Source: Streptacidiphilus jiangxiensis (GTDB lineage Bacteria > Actinomycetota > Actinomycetes > Streptomycetales > Streptomycetaceae). Taken from it: a DNA stretch of 64,000 nt. Below the pieces are notes generated by a model. It was given only the letters and a program-made list of their open reading frames with translations, was not told where the DNA came from and ran no database searches. This document shows, one piece after another, positions 25,559-34,390 of the stretch. The DNA is taken from positions 1-64,000 of the forward strand of contig NZ_FOAZ01000019.1 in assembly GCF_900109465.1 (NCBI RefSeq), written 5' to 3'. The translations under genes were made by a program, and so were the position numbers. Positions within the stretch are counted from its first letter, which is position 1, and the number at the start of each line of letters is the position of its first letter.

Positions 25559-28500
25559 CAGGGGGCACCCCAGGCGCCCGAGGCAATTCGACCGTCAAGC
25601 TCCTTCTGGGTGAAGTCCTTGATGACAGTCGTATATCCACCGCTTGAATTCGACATGTCCCTCACCGCCACATTGTAAACCCCATTGCCCACTGGCAGAA
25701 CCTTTACCACCTGCCCATCCCTGCTCTGTATATACATGACACTACTCGGATCATTCCAGATTTCATCTCCCGACGTGCGCGTCGCGTCGCGCAGAGCCCC
25801 GTGAACATCCCGACCCGATACAGAAGGTCCGGATGGTCCGGGGGCGGCAGGGTCGAGAACCTCTGGCATGCCCTCGTAGTTGCAGTAGCAGTCCCCAGCA
25901 TGACCGGAAGTGCCGCAGGCATTGTGCACGAGCACCGGCGTGCCGCCCACCACCACATAGTACGTGTGGAGCTCCTGGACGGTCAGATTCCAGCGGTCGG
26001 CCGCTCCTGGGGTGATTGTCGTACCCACCACGGAGGGGTGCCTGGCGCCGTGGGTGCTGGCGAGCTTGTGGCCGGCCTGAAGTTGGTCAGCGTGGACCCA
26101 CGTGTGCGTGGTGTTGTCCCAGAATGGATGGTTCGCGGTGGTGTGAATGACGGAGGTGTGGCCGTTGCCCTCATCGATCGCGACGTCGAGGAGGTCGGTG
26201 TCGTGGTTGATCCAGACGTGCTGGACCGTGCGGGCTCCCTTGTCCTTGCCGGTGGTGGGGTCGGCAGATTCGACCTTGTCACCGACCTTGAGCTTGCCAA
26301 TCGGCTTGGTCTTGCCGTCGGCGAGGAGGACCAGGGTGTCGGGAGCGAAGCTGCACTGGCAGGAAACGCAGTTGTCCCCGCTAACGAAGTCGTCGGCAGC
26401 GCCGAGCGCCAGGAGGAACTCCGAGGTCAATTGCTGTTCAACCAGCTGACCCTTGTGGTACTCCTGCGCCGAATACTGCCCATGGTGGATGCAGTCGTTC
26501 CAGATGCAGTAGAACGCGGCGATGACCTTGGCGCCCTGCAGGTCCCCGGTGTTCTGGAGGTACCTGAAGGCCTGATTGCACGCCTCGCGGCCGAAGCATA
26601 GTGCCTGTGCGCCGTGCGTTGCTCCGGTCCAGTAGTCTCCGTGCACATTCTGACCTGGTACGGCCAGATACCCGAACCACAGGAGCAGCGCATATTTCGG
26701 GTCGTCCGTATTCGGGCTGTACTTCTGCAGCCAGTTGTTCAGTTCCTTGTTGATCGTCGCGGTCGCCGGGGCGCTGGAGCCGCAGGTCCCCTGGCACTGG
26801 CAGGTGCACGGGCCGGTCTGCGGGGGCGGACCGCAGGTTCCCTGGCACTGGCAGGTGCAGGTGTCCGGGCCGGACGTGCTGCTGCCGCCACCACCGCCAC
26901 CGCTGGGCCGGCAGTCGTCGCACCAGAGCCCCTGCGGGTCCGATCCGGTCGAGGGGTTGTCCCCGGCGTAGGTATAGCCGCCCATCTGGTTGGGATCACC
27001 GGCCTCGAACACCGGGTCGGGGCTGGTGAAGCGGCCGATGGAGGGGTCGTAGGCCCGGGCGCCGAGGAGGTTGAGTCCGACGGACTGGTCCGTGGGCTGG
27101 CCCAGGTATCCCCGGTTCATGCTGGGGTTGACCCAGGTGCTGGGCTGAGCACCGCGCGGATTGCCGTACGGGTCGTAGTAGCGGTGGGTGGCGGTGAGGG
27201 TGGTGGCGTCGAGGTTGCACTCGGCCGTGCCCTGGGCGTTGGAGACCTGGTAGTTGAGAGCGCCCGTGTTGGTGCGGGTGATCGTGACGCCGCCGGGCCC
27301 CGAGTAGTAGCGAATCGCGGTCGCGCCGCCGGTGGGGGCGTTGACGGTGATCTGCTCGCTGCCGCCGAAGAGGTAGAGAATCTTGGTGTTGGTGCCGGTG
27401 GTGGACTGCTCGAGGAGGTTGCCTGCGGCGTCGTACAGGTAGCTGCTGGTCTGGGCTCCGCTGCCGACCGAGTCCATGACCGTGCTGGTGCGTCCCTCCG
27501 CGTCGTAGGTGAAGGTCTGCGGGGAGGCGAGGGTCTGGCCGGTGCCGGGGGTGGTCCAGGTCTGGCCGCCGGAGCCACAGGTCCACAGGACCTGCTGGGT
27601 GCCGATGGTCGCCGACGCGGCGGGATCGGCCAGGCACAGCGGGGCCGAGGTCGGAGTGCCGAGGTTGACCAGGGTGCCGCTCGGGGTGGGCTTCCACTGC
27701 TGGGTGGCCCTGGTGTGGTCGCAGGTGTCGATCACGACCTTGGTGCCGTTGGCGATGGCGTCGCCGGCGGTGTCCAGACACACGTTCTTGCCCGTGAGTT
27801 GGACGGTGCCGTCACTCGCCATGGTCCACTGCTGCGAAGAGCTGCTGTTGCAGGAGTAAACCTGGACCTTGTTCTCCGGCGTGGTGGAACCCGAGGCGTC
27901 GTCGATGCAGAGCTTGCCACCGGTGGACAGGGTGAAGCCGGTGACCAGCGGTCCGCTGCTGGTGCGCTTCATCGTGTTGCCGGCGTTCACGCCGCTGTAG
28001 CCGGGGTCGGCGTAGGAGGGCGTGGTCGTGGTGCTGCCCAGGCCCGGGTTGGTGCTGGTGACGCTGGTGGCCTCGTTCGGCTCGGCGGTGCTGCTGGTCG
28101 CGTTGGTACCGGAGTAGGCGACGGTCTGGGTGGTGTTGTTGGCCGCGTTGCCCGTGGTGTCGTGGTTCACCATGCTGGTGCGGTCGCCCAGCAGGTCGTA
28201 GGTGTAGTCCTGCCAGTAGGCGGCCGGGCCGCCGACGGTCGTGGCCTTGGGCGCGGCCGGGGTGGCCGCCCCGGTGGGAGTGGCGCTGACGCAGCCGCCG
28301 GTGTCGCCCGTGCCCGCCGCACCAAGGCCCTTGGTGTCGCTCCAGGCGGTGGTCAGGCGGTTGAAAGCGTCGTAGCTGAAGCACTGCGTGTCGTGGGTGG
28401 TGTTGCCCTGGAGGTCGTCGACGGCGGTGATGTCGCCGGCCTGGTTGTAGCGATAGCTGACCTGGTCCGGGTCGTTGTTCGCCTTCTGCGACCAGTCACT

Positions 28501-31500
28501 GGTCTGGGTCACCCGACCGGTGGTCTGGTCGTACTGGGCGTAGGAGTTGAACTGGCTGCCGCTGGCGGCCGTGTTGTAGTCGGCCTCCTGGACCCGTCCG
28601 TAGGCGTCGTGGATGGTGTCCGTCAGGTAGGAGGGAGTGTTGTTCGAGGCGATCCAGCCGCTGATCCCCCACAGCTGGTTGGCCTGGTTGTAGGAGTACT
28701 GGACGTTCTCGCTCGCCAGGCCGCCGTCGTTGCCGAACTGCACGTTCTTCAGCAGGCCGTCCACGCTGCTGTAGCCGGCGGTGGTGGCGTACCGGGTGTA
28801 ACCGGACGGCGCGGCGGCGATGCCCGCGGGCAGCGTCGTGGGCTGCGGAAAACCGTCGCCGGTCGGGATGTCGACCGTGGTGCCGGTCGGCTGGTAGCGC
28901 GTCGAGTAACCGGTGACGCTCTGCGTGTACGCCTTGCCGGTGGTCTTGCCGCCGACGTAGCGGATCTCGGACGTCGGGTAGCCGACGGCAAGGGTGTCGT
29001 AGGTGTCCGCCGTGAGCTGGTTGGCCGGGTTCGGGCTGCTGGTCCAGGCGCCCGTGAAGGTCCCGGTGACACGGCTGTGCCAGTCGTACTGCGTGGAGGT
29101 GGTCTGGCCGCGCGAGTCGGTGCCCTGCTGGAGGTTCCCGGCCACGTCGTAGGGGCCGTAGCTCGAGGTGCCGGTGTTCGGATCCGTCTGCGAGATCTTC
29201 TGACCGAGCAGGTTGTACTGGTACTTCCACTGGTTGCCGGCGCTGTCGGCGATCGTGGCGACCTGTCCGTTGGGCCAGTACGTGTAAGCGGTGGTGGAGT
29301 CTGCCTGCGCCTGTCCGCCGGTGTTGCTGACCGCGACGGGACCGCCGCTGACCGGGTTGATGACGAGGTTGCCGTCATTCTGAAGTGCGAGGGTGGCACC
29401 GCTGCTCGCCGCGTGACCGGTGGTCCAGAGCGACGTGCCGGAGGCACTGTAGACGACGAGGTTGCCGTCAGTACCGAAGACCGCGTACGCGCCGGGGCTT
29501 GCCGTTCCGGTCGCCCACAGGGCCAGGCCGCTCCTGACGGAATAGATGACCAGGTTGCCGTCGGCCTGCATCGCCAGACGCACGCTGGCAGACGTCAGTG
29601 TCGTGCCGGACGGGATGACCTGTCCACCGACGATCTTGACCATGCTCGTGGTGTTCTGAACGACGCTCTTGACGGTCTGGCCCAGCGCGTTGGTGAAACT
29701 CTGCGTGGAGGCCCCACCGTTGCCGGGAATGACCTGGCCGTTGGCGTCCTGGAGCTGGCTGTGGTCGGTCTCGTCCGCGCCGGGGTAGCTGGTGGTGCTC
29801 TGCCACTGCTCGACGGCGTCGTGCCACAGCGTGTTGACGGTCGGTCGGCCCTGACCGTCGTAGAAGGTGCTCGTCTCCGCCACGACACTGGCTTCAGCCG
29901 AGGTGTAGAGCGTGCCGGACGGCGCGTTGTTGTTGGGGTCGGCCTGCGCGGCGTAGCTGTAGGCCGGCCAGCCGTGGGAGTCGTAGAAGGTGTCCGAGAT
30001 CAGCCGGCCGCTCTCGTTCTCCCCGGCCGGGGTGGCCTGCGTCTGCCGCGCCTGCAGCATCCCGTCGTAGATGGCGACGGAGGTGGAGTACGTCGCGCCG
30101 TCATCGCGCAGGGTGCTGGTGGTGACGGAGCTGGGCGCGCCCTCGGTGGTCAGGTTGCCGGTGGCGCTGTAGACGGCTCCCGGGTTGATCGAGTACGAGA
30201 ACGTCTGACTGGCGAGCGCACCCTTCGTCTGGTCCTGGCCCGGCAGCCACACCGCGGTACGCCGCCCCAGGGCGTCGTAGGTCATGGTGGTGGTGCGGCC
30301 GTTCGGGTCGACGCTGCTGACGGGCAGCCCGTTCAGCGGGTCGAAGAACGTCTTGGTCGTCCACTGCTGAGGTCCGGTGGCGGAATCCATCTCGACCGCA
30401 TCGGTGTTGCTGCCGCTGCTCTGCCAAGCCGGTGTGTAGCTGTTCTTGGTGACCACCGGATTCTTGGTGCCGGTCGGGTCGGTGGCGTCGCCGGGGTTGG
30501 GCGTGTCCGTCTCGACCACCCGTCCGGCGCCGTCGTACGACACCGCGGTGAGGGCGCGCCACTGCTCGTTGCCGCCGGTGTCGAACCCGGTGGCGATGCT
30601 GGTGGCGGTCACCCGGCCGTTGTCGACGACCTGCCCGAAGGCAGGGAGGGCGGCGAGGGTGGCCGTGCCGTCGTAGTAGCTCTTCTTGTCGGTGCGAAGG
30701 TTCGCCGCGTTGGCCGCAGGGCACGTGGTGCCGACGATCGCCGCGTTGACCGTGGTGACCTGGTCGGCGTAGGACAGCATCTGCGGGTTGGCCGACGGCG
30801 CCGTGGCGTAGCTCGTGGTGCTGCACGTCTCCTGCGCCGGGGTGACCGTGGCGCCGAACTTGGCATCCACCGACTGGGTGTCGACGGTCGAGACGCGGCC
30901 GTTGCCGTCGTAATTGGTCGTCGTCTTCTTCTGTCGCCAGGTCTGACCGTCGGCCAGGAGCGCGTAGGTGGTGCCGGTGCTCGAAGCCGTTCGTTCGCCG
31001 AGCAGGGGCGGCAACGTGGACAGGGCGGGTGCGCTGCCGGTGTCGTCGGTGGTGTTCCAGTCCGTCCACGGGCTCTGCGGCTGGGACCCGGTCTGTGTGT
31101 AGGTCAGCGGCCCGGCGACGGTCTCGGCGGCGATGGTGCCGCCGGCCGCCGTGTAGGTGTCGGTCTCCAGCGCGGTGCCGGCCAGCCAGTTGTCGTCCTG
31201 GACGGTCTGCAGGACCTTGCTGGAATCTCCGCCGAGGGTGGCGCTGACGGATACGCTCCGTTGCCGGCCGTTGGCGAGGTAGTCGCCGTTCATGCCCTGC
31301 AGGTAGGTGGTGGTCGTCCGGGTGACCGGTTCGGGGGCGATGCCGGTCCGCACGGTGACGGTGCGGAAGCCGCGGAACTGGTCCCAGGTGCGGTACTGGT
31401 CGTCGGTCTGCGCCGAGTCGTCCCGGTGCCAGGCCGCACCGGCGTACGAGTAGGTGGAGAGGTGTGCCTCGGAGCCGGTCTGGTTGGCCGCGTTGTGATT

Positions 31501-34140
31501 CGGGTTGTACTTGTTCGTCGAACCGCTGCTGCCGGTGGTCTGGTCCGAAGTCCACACCTGGTACACGGTGATCTTGTTGAACCAGTCCTGGTTCGGCTGG
31601 GCGTTGCCCGGTGGCGTCCAGTACACGGGGTAGCAGGAGTTGACGTTGGAATCCGCGCTGGAGAACGACAGGGTCAGCCCGGCGCAGGGGTTCAGGTTGT
31701 AGACCACTGCGATCTGCCCGCCGGTCTCGGTGTTGACCGAGGAGATCCTGGGCCGGTACAGCGGCGGCGCCATCGGCGAATTGTCGTTGACGCGGTTGTC
31801 CACCTCAGTGCCCTGGAACACCACCGGGTTCATGGAGAGCTGGTTGCCGCTGCTGTCGGACCCGGTGTGCTGAATGGTCTGCAGCCACATCACGCCCTGC
31901 AGCGCGCCCGCGTCCTTCGGGTCGATGCTGGTTCCGGTCAACGGGTCGGCGGTCGCGCCGGCGTCGGTGTAGAGCTGCCCGAGACTGTAGCTGTCGAGGG
32001 TGGTCAGTCCCTTGCCCGCGACGTTCACCTTCGTGGTGATCGACGCCAGCCGGGTCGTGGTCCAGTAGGACGGCGCGTTGGTGACACAGACGCCCGCGGG
32101 GACGCTGGTGGAGCCGGCCGGCAGCGTCGTGGAGTCGGTGGAGTTGCAGTGCAGGTCGTACGGGACGTCGGGCCAGTTGGTCGCGTTGCTCGGGCTGATG
32201 GCCGCGGTGCAGTCGAAGGTGGAGCTGACCTGGCAGCGCTGCGCGGGCGCGAAGACGATCTGTGCCGCGGGGGTGTGCCCAGCCTGCGCGTCGGCCAAAG
32301 TGTAGCCGTAGGAGATCGACGCCAGCTGTCCGCCACGGGTGTACTTCGTCAGCGTGCCCGAGCTGCCGGAGGCGGCCTGGCCGCCGCCCAGGTCGTAGTA
32401 GTTGGACTCGGTCGTGTAGTCGTAGCGCTGCACGGCCCCGGACGGGGACACCGTGAAGTCCAGGTTCCAGCGCCAGCCCTCCGGCGCGGAGCACTTGGAC
32501 GCCTTGCCGTCCGTGGAGTCGTAGCAGGGGTCACCGGAGACCGGGTGCAGGACGGGAACACCCCAGGCGGAGTTCGTCGAGGCGTCGGAGGCCGTGGTCT
32601 GCATCCCGCCGTTGATCCCGGCCCCGGTCGGGGCGTGCTCGGCGCCGAAGTAGGCAGCCGAGCCGTCCATCGTCAACACCCGGTAGTACACGCCCTGGTA
32701 GAGGCCGTTGCTGGCACCCTTGAGCTCCTGGACGACGGTGCCGTCGTCACCCTGCAACGCGTACTGGGCGATCAGGTTCGGATTGGTCGTGTCGATCAGC
32801 ATCGGCACCAGGACGCCGGAGTGCGAGCCGAAGGAGATCGTGGCGTTGTCGCCGCCCCAGCACTCGTCACCCGACCCCTTCAACAGCCGGTTACCGCTGG
32901 AATCGAGCAGGCTGTTGCAGGAGCGGTAGGAGCGCTCGACGTAGCCGGGCTGGTAGCTCCACCCGTCGCCGATCCAGGATGCCTGGGAGTTGCGTCCGGA
33001 GGTCTCCCCGTCCACAGCCTGCGAGTCGTAGGAGAGGTCGACCGAAGGAGCGCCACCGCCCACCGCGGCCGGAGCGTTGACCGCATAGGAGTACGTGAAC
33101 GCGCCTGAGCCGCTGGCCTGCCAGCTGCCGGAGGGGCTGAGCGAGGTCGCCCCGAAGTTGCCCTGCGAGCCGGCGTTCCCCGAAGTCACCGCGACCAGGC
33201 TCATCGAACCGCTGGTGTCGAGCGGCGTGACCGCCGTACGCGACCTGGACCGCGGCCCGGCCGCACCGACGGGCACCGTCGCGACCAACTGGTCCGCCGC
33301 GGCGCGGTTGTCGAAGCTGAGGGGGGTGCGGGTCCGGCATGCCTGCACCTGCGGAGCCGTCAGCGCGCAGGCCGGCATCAGGAACATCTGCAGCCGGGAG
33401 CCGTAGCCGCCACCGTAGGCCTGCGCCAACGACGCGTAGTCGACCACGAGCTGCACCTGGCCGATGCCGACCGCGCCGTCCGCGCGCGAGACCCCCACCA
33501 GCATGCCGTTCGCGCCGGCGGCGACGGCCTGCGCGTGCGAGGAGACCTGGAGACGTACCTGCGTCGGCATCGACGCAGCGCCCGACGCGACGCCCGACGC
33601 GGCGTGGGTGCGGGCCTGGGGCGCGGGAGCCACCCAGAGCGGCAGCGACCCGGCCTTGACCGGCCCGGTCACCGCCACGGTGCGCGGGGCGGTCGAAGCG
33701 CTGCCGCTCGCACCAGCCGGAATCGAACCTGCGGCACTCCGGGCCGAGACACCGCTGCCCGGCGAGCCGGTGCCGCTCACCAGGTGCGTCAGCGCCACAG
33801 TCGTGGCTCCCGCAGCGGGCCAGGTCGGCGCGTTCGTCGCGTAGCGGGTGAGCGGGAGAGCCTTCTTCTGCAGGCCGCCCGGTGACGAGTGGCCCACCGT
33901 GTACTCGCGCAGTGGCGGCATCCCGGGCAGTGCCACCGGATGCAGGACCGCGTTCTTGGGGGTCGGCCGGTTCGCCGCAGCGTCGGCGAGCGCAGTGGGC
34001 GCACCGAACGCGAACACCGCAATGGCGACGGTCACGCTTCTGAGTCCCCCGTGCCAGATCCGGCGCCGCCCGCCCCAACCCGAACGCCCCATGCCGCCCA
34101 CAGGCCCCCCACTCATCACCGGCCCGGTCCGGCCGTGCAC
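25558..34140 (-). CDS. Secreted YD-repeat (Rhs-like) polymorphic toxin with lectin modules and HINT protease
   Basis: A 2860-aa exported protein. After a signal peptide (about 20-52, VTVAIAVFAFGAPTALADA) comes an SpvB-like/YD-repeat shell with many TYDALGRRT, YDGQGRP and YQYNLLGQK units. Two lectin insertions are visible: a bulb-type (mannose-binding-like) module at ~1500-1603 with three xDGNLVIY repeats, and a ricin-type module at ~2070-2200 (KLCIDDASG, NVCLDTAGD, QQW). The core ends at YDPSIGRFTSPDPVFEAGDP (~2365). A CTCQCQGTCG Cys-rich linker is present twice. A HINT autoprotease follows (CSFAPDTLVLLADGKTKPIG to LVHN, ~2597-2743), then ~95 residues of an unrecognised toxin domain. GTG 34140 is the outermost start; ATG 34116 or 34092 are possible. 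Confidence 0.9.
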   Translation of the reverse strand: MHGRTGPVMSGGPVGGMGRSGWGGRRRIWHGGLRSVTVAIAVFAFGAPTALADAAANRPTPKNAVLHPVALPGMPPLREYTVGHSSPGGLQKKALPLTRYATNAPTWPAAGATTVALTHLVSGTGSPGSGVSARSAAGSIPAGASGSASTAPRTVAVTGPVKAGSLPLWVAPAPQARTHAASGVASGAASMPTQVRLQVSSHAQAVAAGANGMLVGVSRADGAVGIGQVQLVVDYASLAQAYGGGYGSRLQMFLMPACALTAPQVQACRTRTPLSFDNRAAADQLVATVPVGAAGPRSRSRTAVTPLDTSGSMSLVAVTSGNAGSQGNFGATSLSPSGSWQASGSGAFTYSYAVNAPAAVGGGAPSVDLSYDSQAVDGETSGRNSQASWIGDGWSYQPGYVERSYRSCNSLLDSSGNRLLKGSGDECWGGDNATISFGSHSGVLVPMLIDTTNPNLIAQYALQGDDGTVVQELKGASNGLYQGVYYRVLTMDGSAAYFGAEHAPTGAGINGGMQTTASDASTNSAWGVPVLHPVSGDPCYDSTDGKASKCSAPEGWRWNLDFTVSPSGAVQRYDYTTESNYYDLGGGQAASGSSGTLTKYTRGGQLASISYGYTLADAQAGHTPAAQIVFAPAQRCQVSSTFDCTAAISPSNATNWPDVPYDLHCNSTDSTTLPAGSTSVPAGVCVTNAPSYWTTTRLASITTKVNVAGKGLTTLDSYSLGQLYTDAGATADPLTGTSIDPKDAGALQGVMWLQTIQHTGSDSSGNQLSMNPVVFQGTEVDNRVNDNSPMAPPLYRPRISSVNTETGGQIAVVYNLNPCAGLTLSFSSADSNVNSCYPVYWTPPGNAQPNQDWFNKITVYQVWTSDQTTGSSGSTNKYNPNHNAANQTGSEAHLSTYSYAGAAWHRDDSAQTDDQYRTWDQFRGFRTVTVRTGIAPEPVTRTTTTYLQGMNGDYLANGRQRSVSVSATLGGDSSKVLQTVQDDNWLAGTALETDTYTAAGGTIAAETVAGPLTYTQTGSQPQSPWTDWNTTDDTGSAPALSTLPPLLGERTASSTGTTYALLADGQTWRQKKTTTNYDGNGRVSTVDTQSVDAKFGATVTPAQETCSTTSYATAPSANPQMLSYADQVTTVNAAIVGTTCPAANAANLRTDKKSYYDGTATLAALPAFGQVVDNGRVTATSIATGFDTGGNEQWRALTAVSYDGAGRVVETDTPNPGDATDPTGTKNPVVTKNSYTPAWQSSGSNTDAVEMDSATGPQQWTTKTFFDPLNGLPVSSVDPNGRTTTMTYDALGRRTAVWLPGQDQTKGALASQTFSYSINPGAVYSATGNLTTEGAPSSVTTSTLRDDGATYSTSVAIYDGMLQARQTQATPAGENESGRLISDTFYDSHGWPAYSYAAQADPNNNAPSGTLYTSAEASVVAETSTFYDGQGRPTVNTLWHDAVEQWQSTTSYPGADETDHSQLQDANGQVIPGNGGASTQSFTNALGQTVKSVVQNTTSMVKIVGGQVIPSGTTLTSASVRLAMQADGNLVIYSVRSGLALWATGTASPGAYAVFGTDGNLVVYSASGTSLWTTGHAASSGATLALQNDGNLVINPVSGGPVAVSNTGGQAQADSTTAYTYWPNGQVATIADSAGNQWKYQYNLLGQKISQTDPNTGTSSYGPYDVAGNLQQGTDSRGQTTSTQYDWHSRVTGTFTGAWTSSPNPANQLTADTYDTLAVGYPTSEIRYVGGKTTGKAYTQSVTGYSTRYQPTGTTVDIPTGDGFPQPTTLPAGIAAAPSGYTRYATTAGYSSVDGLLKNVQFGNDGGLASENVQYSYNQANQLWGISGWIASNNTPSYLTDTIHDAYGRVQEADYNTAASGSQFNSYAQYDQTTGRVTQTSDWSQKANNDPDQVSYRYNQAGDITAVDDLQGNTTHDTQCFSYDAFNRLTTAWSDTKGLGAAGTGDTGGCVSATPTGAATPAAPKATTVGGPAAYWQDYTYDLLGDRTSMVNHDTTGNAANNTTQTVAYSGTNATSSTAEPNEATSVTSTNPGLGSTTTTPSYADPGYSGVNAGNTMKRTSSGPLVTGFTLSTGGKLCIDDASGSTTPENKVQVYSCNSSSSQQWTMASDGTVQLTGKNVCLDTAGDAIANGTKVVIDTCDHTRATQQWKPTPSGTLVNLGTPTSAPLCLADPAASATIGTQQVLWTCGSGGQTWTTPGTGQTLASPQTFTYDAEGRTSTVMDSVGSGAQTSSYLYDAAGNLLEQSTTGTNTKILYLFGGSEQITVNAPTGGATAIRYYSGPGGVTITRTNTGALNYQVSNAQGTAECNLDATTLTATHRYYDPYGNPRGAQPSTWVNPSMNRGYLGQPTDQSVGLNLLGARAYDPSIGRFTSPDPVFEAGDPNQMGGYTYAGDNPSTGSDPQGLWCDDCRPSGGGGGGSSTSGPDTCTCQCQGTCGPPPQTGPCTCQCQGTCGSSAPATATINKELNNWLQKYSPNTDDPKYALLLWFGYLAVPGQNVHGDYWTGATHGAQALCFGREACNQAFRYLQNTGDLQGAKVIAAFYCIWNDCIHHGQYSAQEYHKGQLVEQQLTSEFLLALGAADDFVSGDNCVSCQCSFAPDTLVLLADGKTKPIGKLKVGDKVESADPTTGKDKGARTVQHVWINHDTDLLDVAIDEGNGHTSVIHTTANHPFWDNTTHTWVHADQLQAGHKLASTHGARHPSVVGTTITPGAADRWNLTVQELHTYYVVVGGTPVLVHNACGTSGHAGDCYCNYEGMPEVLDPAAPGPSGPSVSGRDVHGALRDATRTSGDEIWNDPSSVMYIQSRDGQVVKVLPVGNGVYNVAVRDMSNSSGGYTTVIKDFTQKELDGRIASGAWGAP

Positions 34141-34390
34141 ACGACCGCACGATGCGTGTGATCAACGGGAGGCTATTGATGGCGCATCAACGGCTCAATA
34201 CCCTGTCCCGGCATTACGCGTGGGATCTGTGTGCACTGTGCGTCTGTTGTGTCCACTCTGTGCCCAGGGCATCAGGGACGCCACAGAGCAATACGGACAC
34301 CAACCGGCGCCGCCGCCTGACCATCAATCAGCACGAAGTGGCGGACTTCACACCGCCACTGGGGCTGCTTCATAAGAGAGTCATGAACAC
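34141..34390. promoter_or_regulatory. Divergent control region with inverted repeat
   Basis: This 250-bp spacer serves both the toxin and the secreted FG-GAP/ricin protein. It contains a perfect TTGATG-GCG-CATCAA inverted repeat (34176-34190) flanked by direct ATCAACGG repeats (34161 and 34186), a plausible operator. It is much more AT-rich than the surrounding coding DNA. No clear -35/-10 pair could be fixed. Confidence 0.45.

Noticed and set aside
26614-33108. Open frame of 2164 codons on the plus strand
   Set aside because: It is the antisense shadow of the YD-repeat toxin, whose signal peptide, lectin, YD and HINT motifs are unambiguous. The shadow is Val/Gly/Arg-rich with no recognisable domain.
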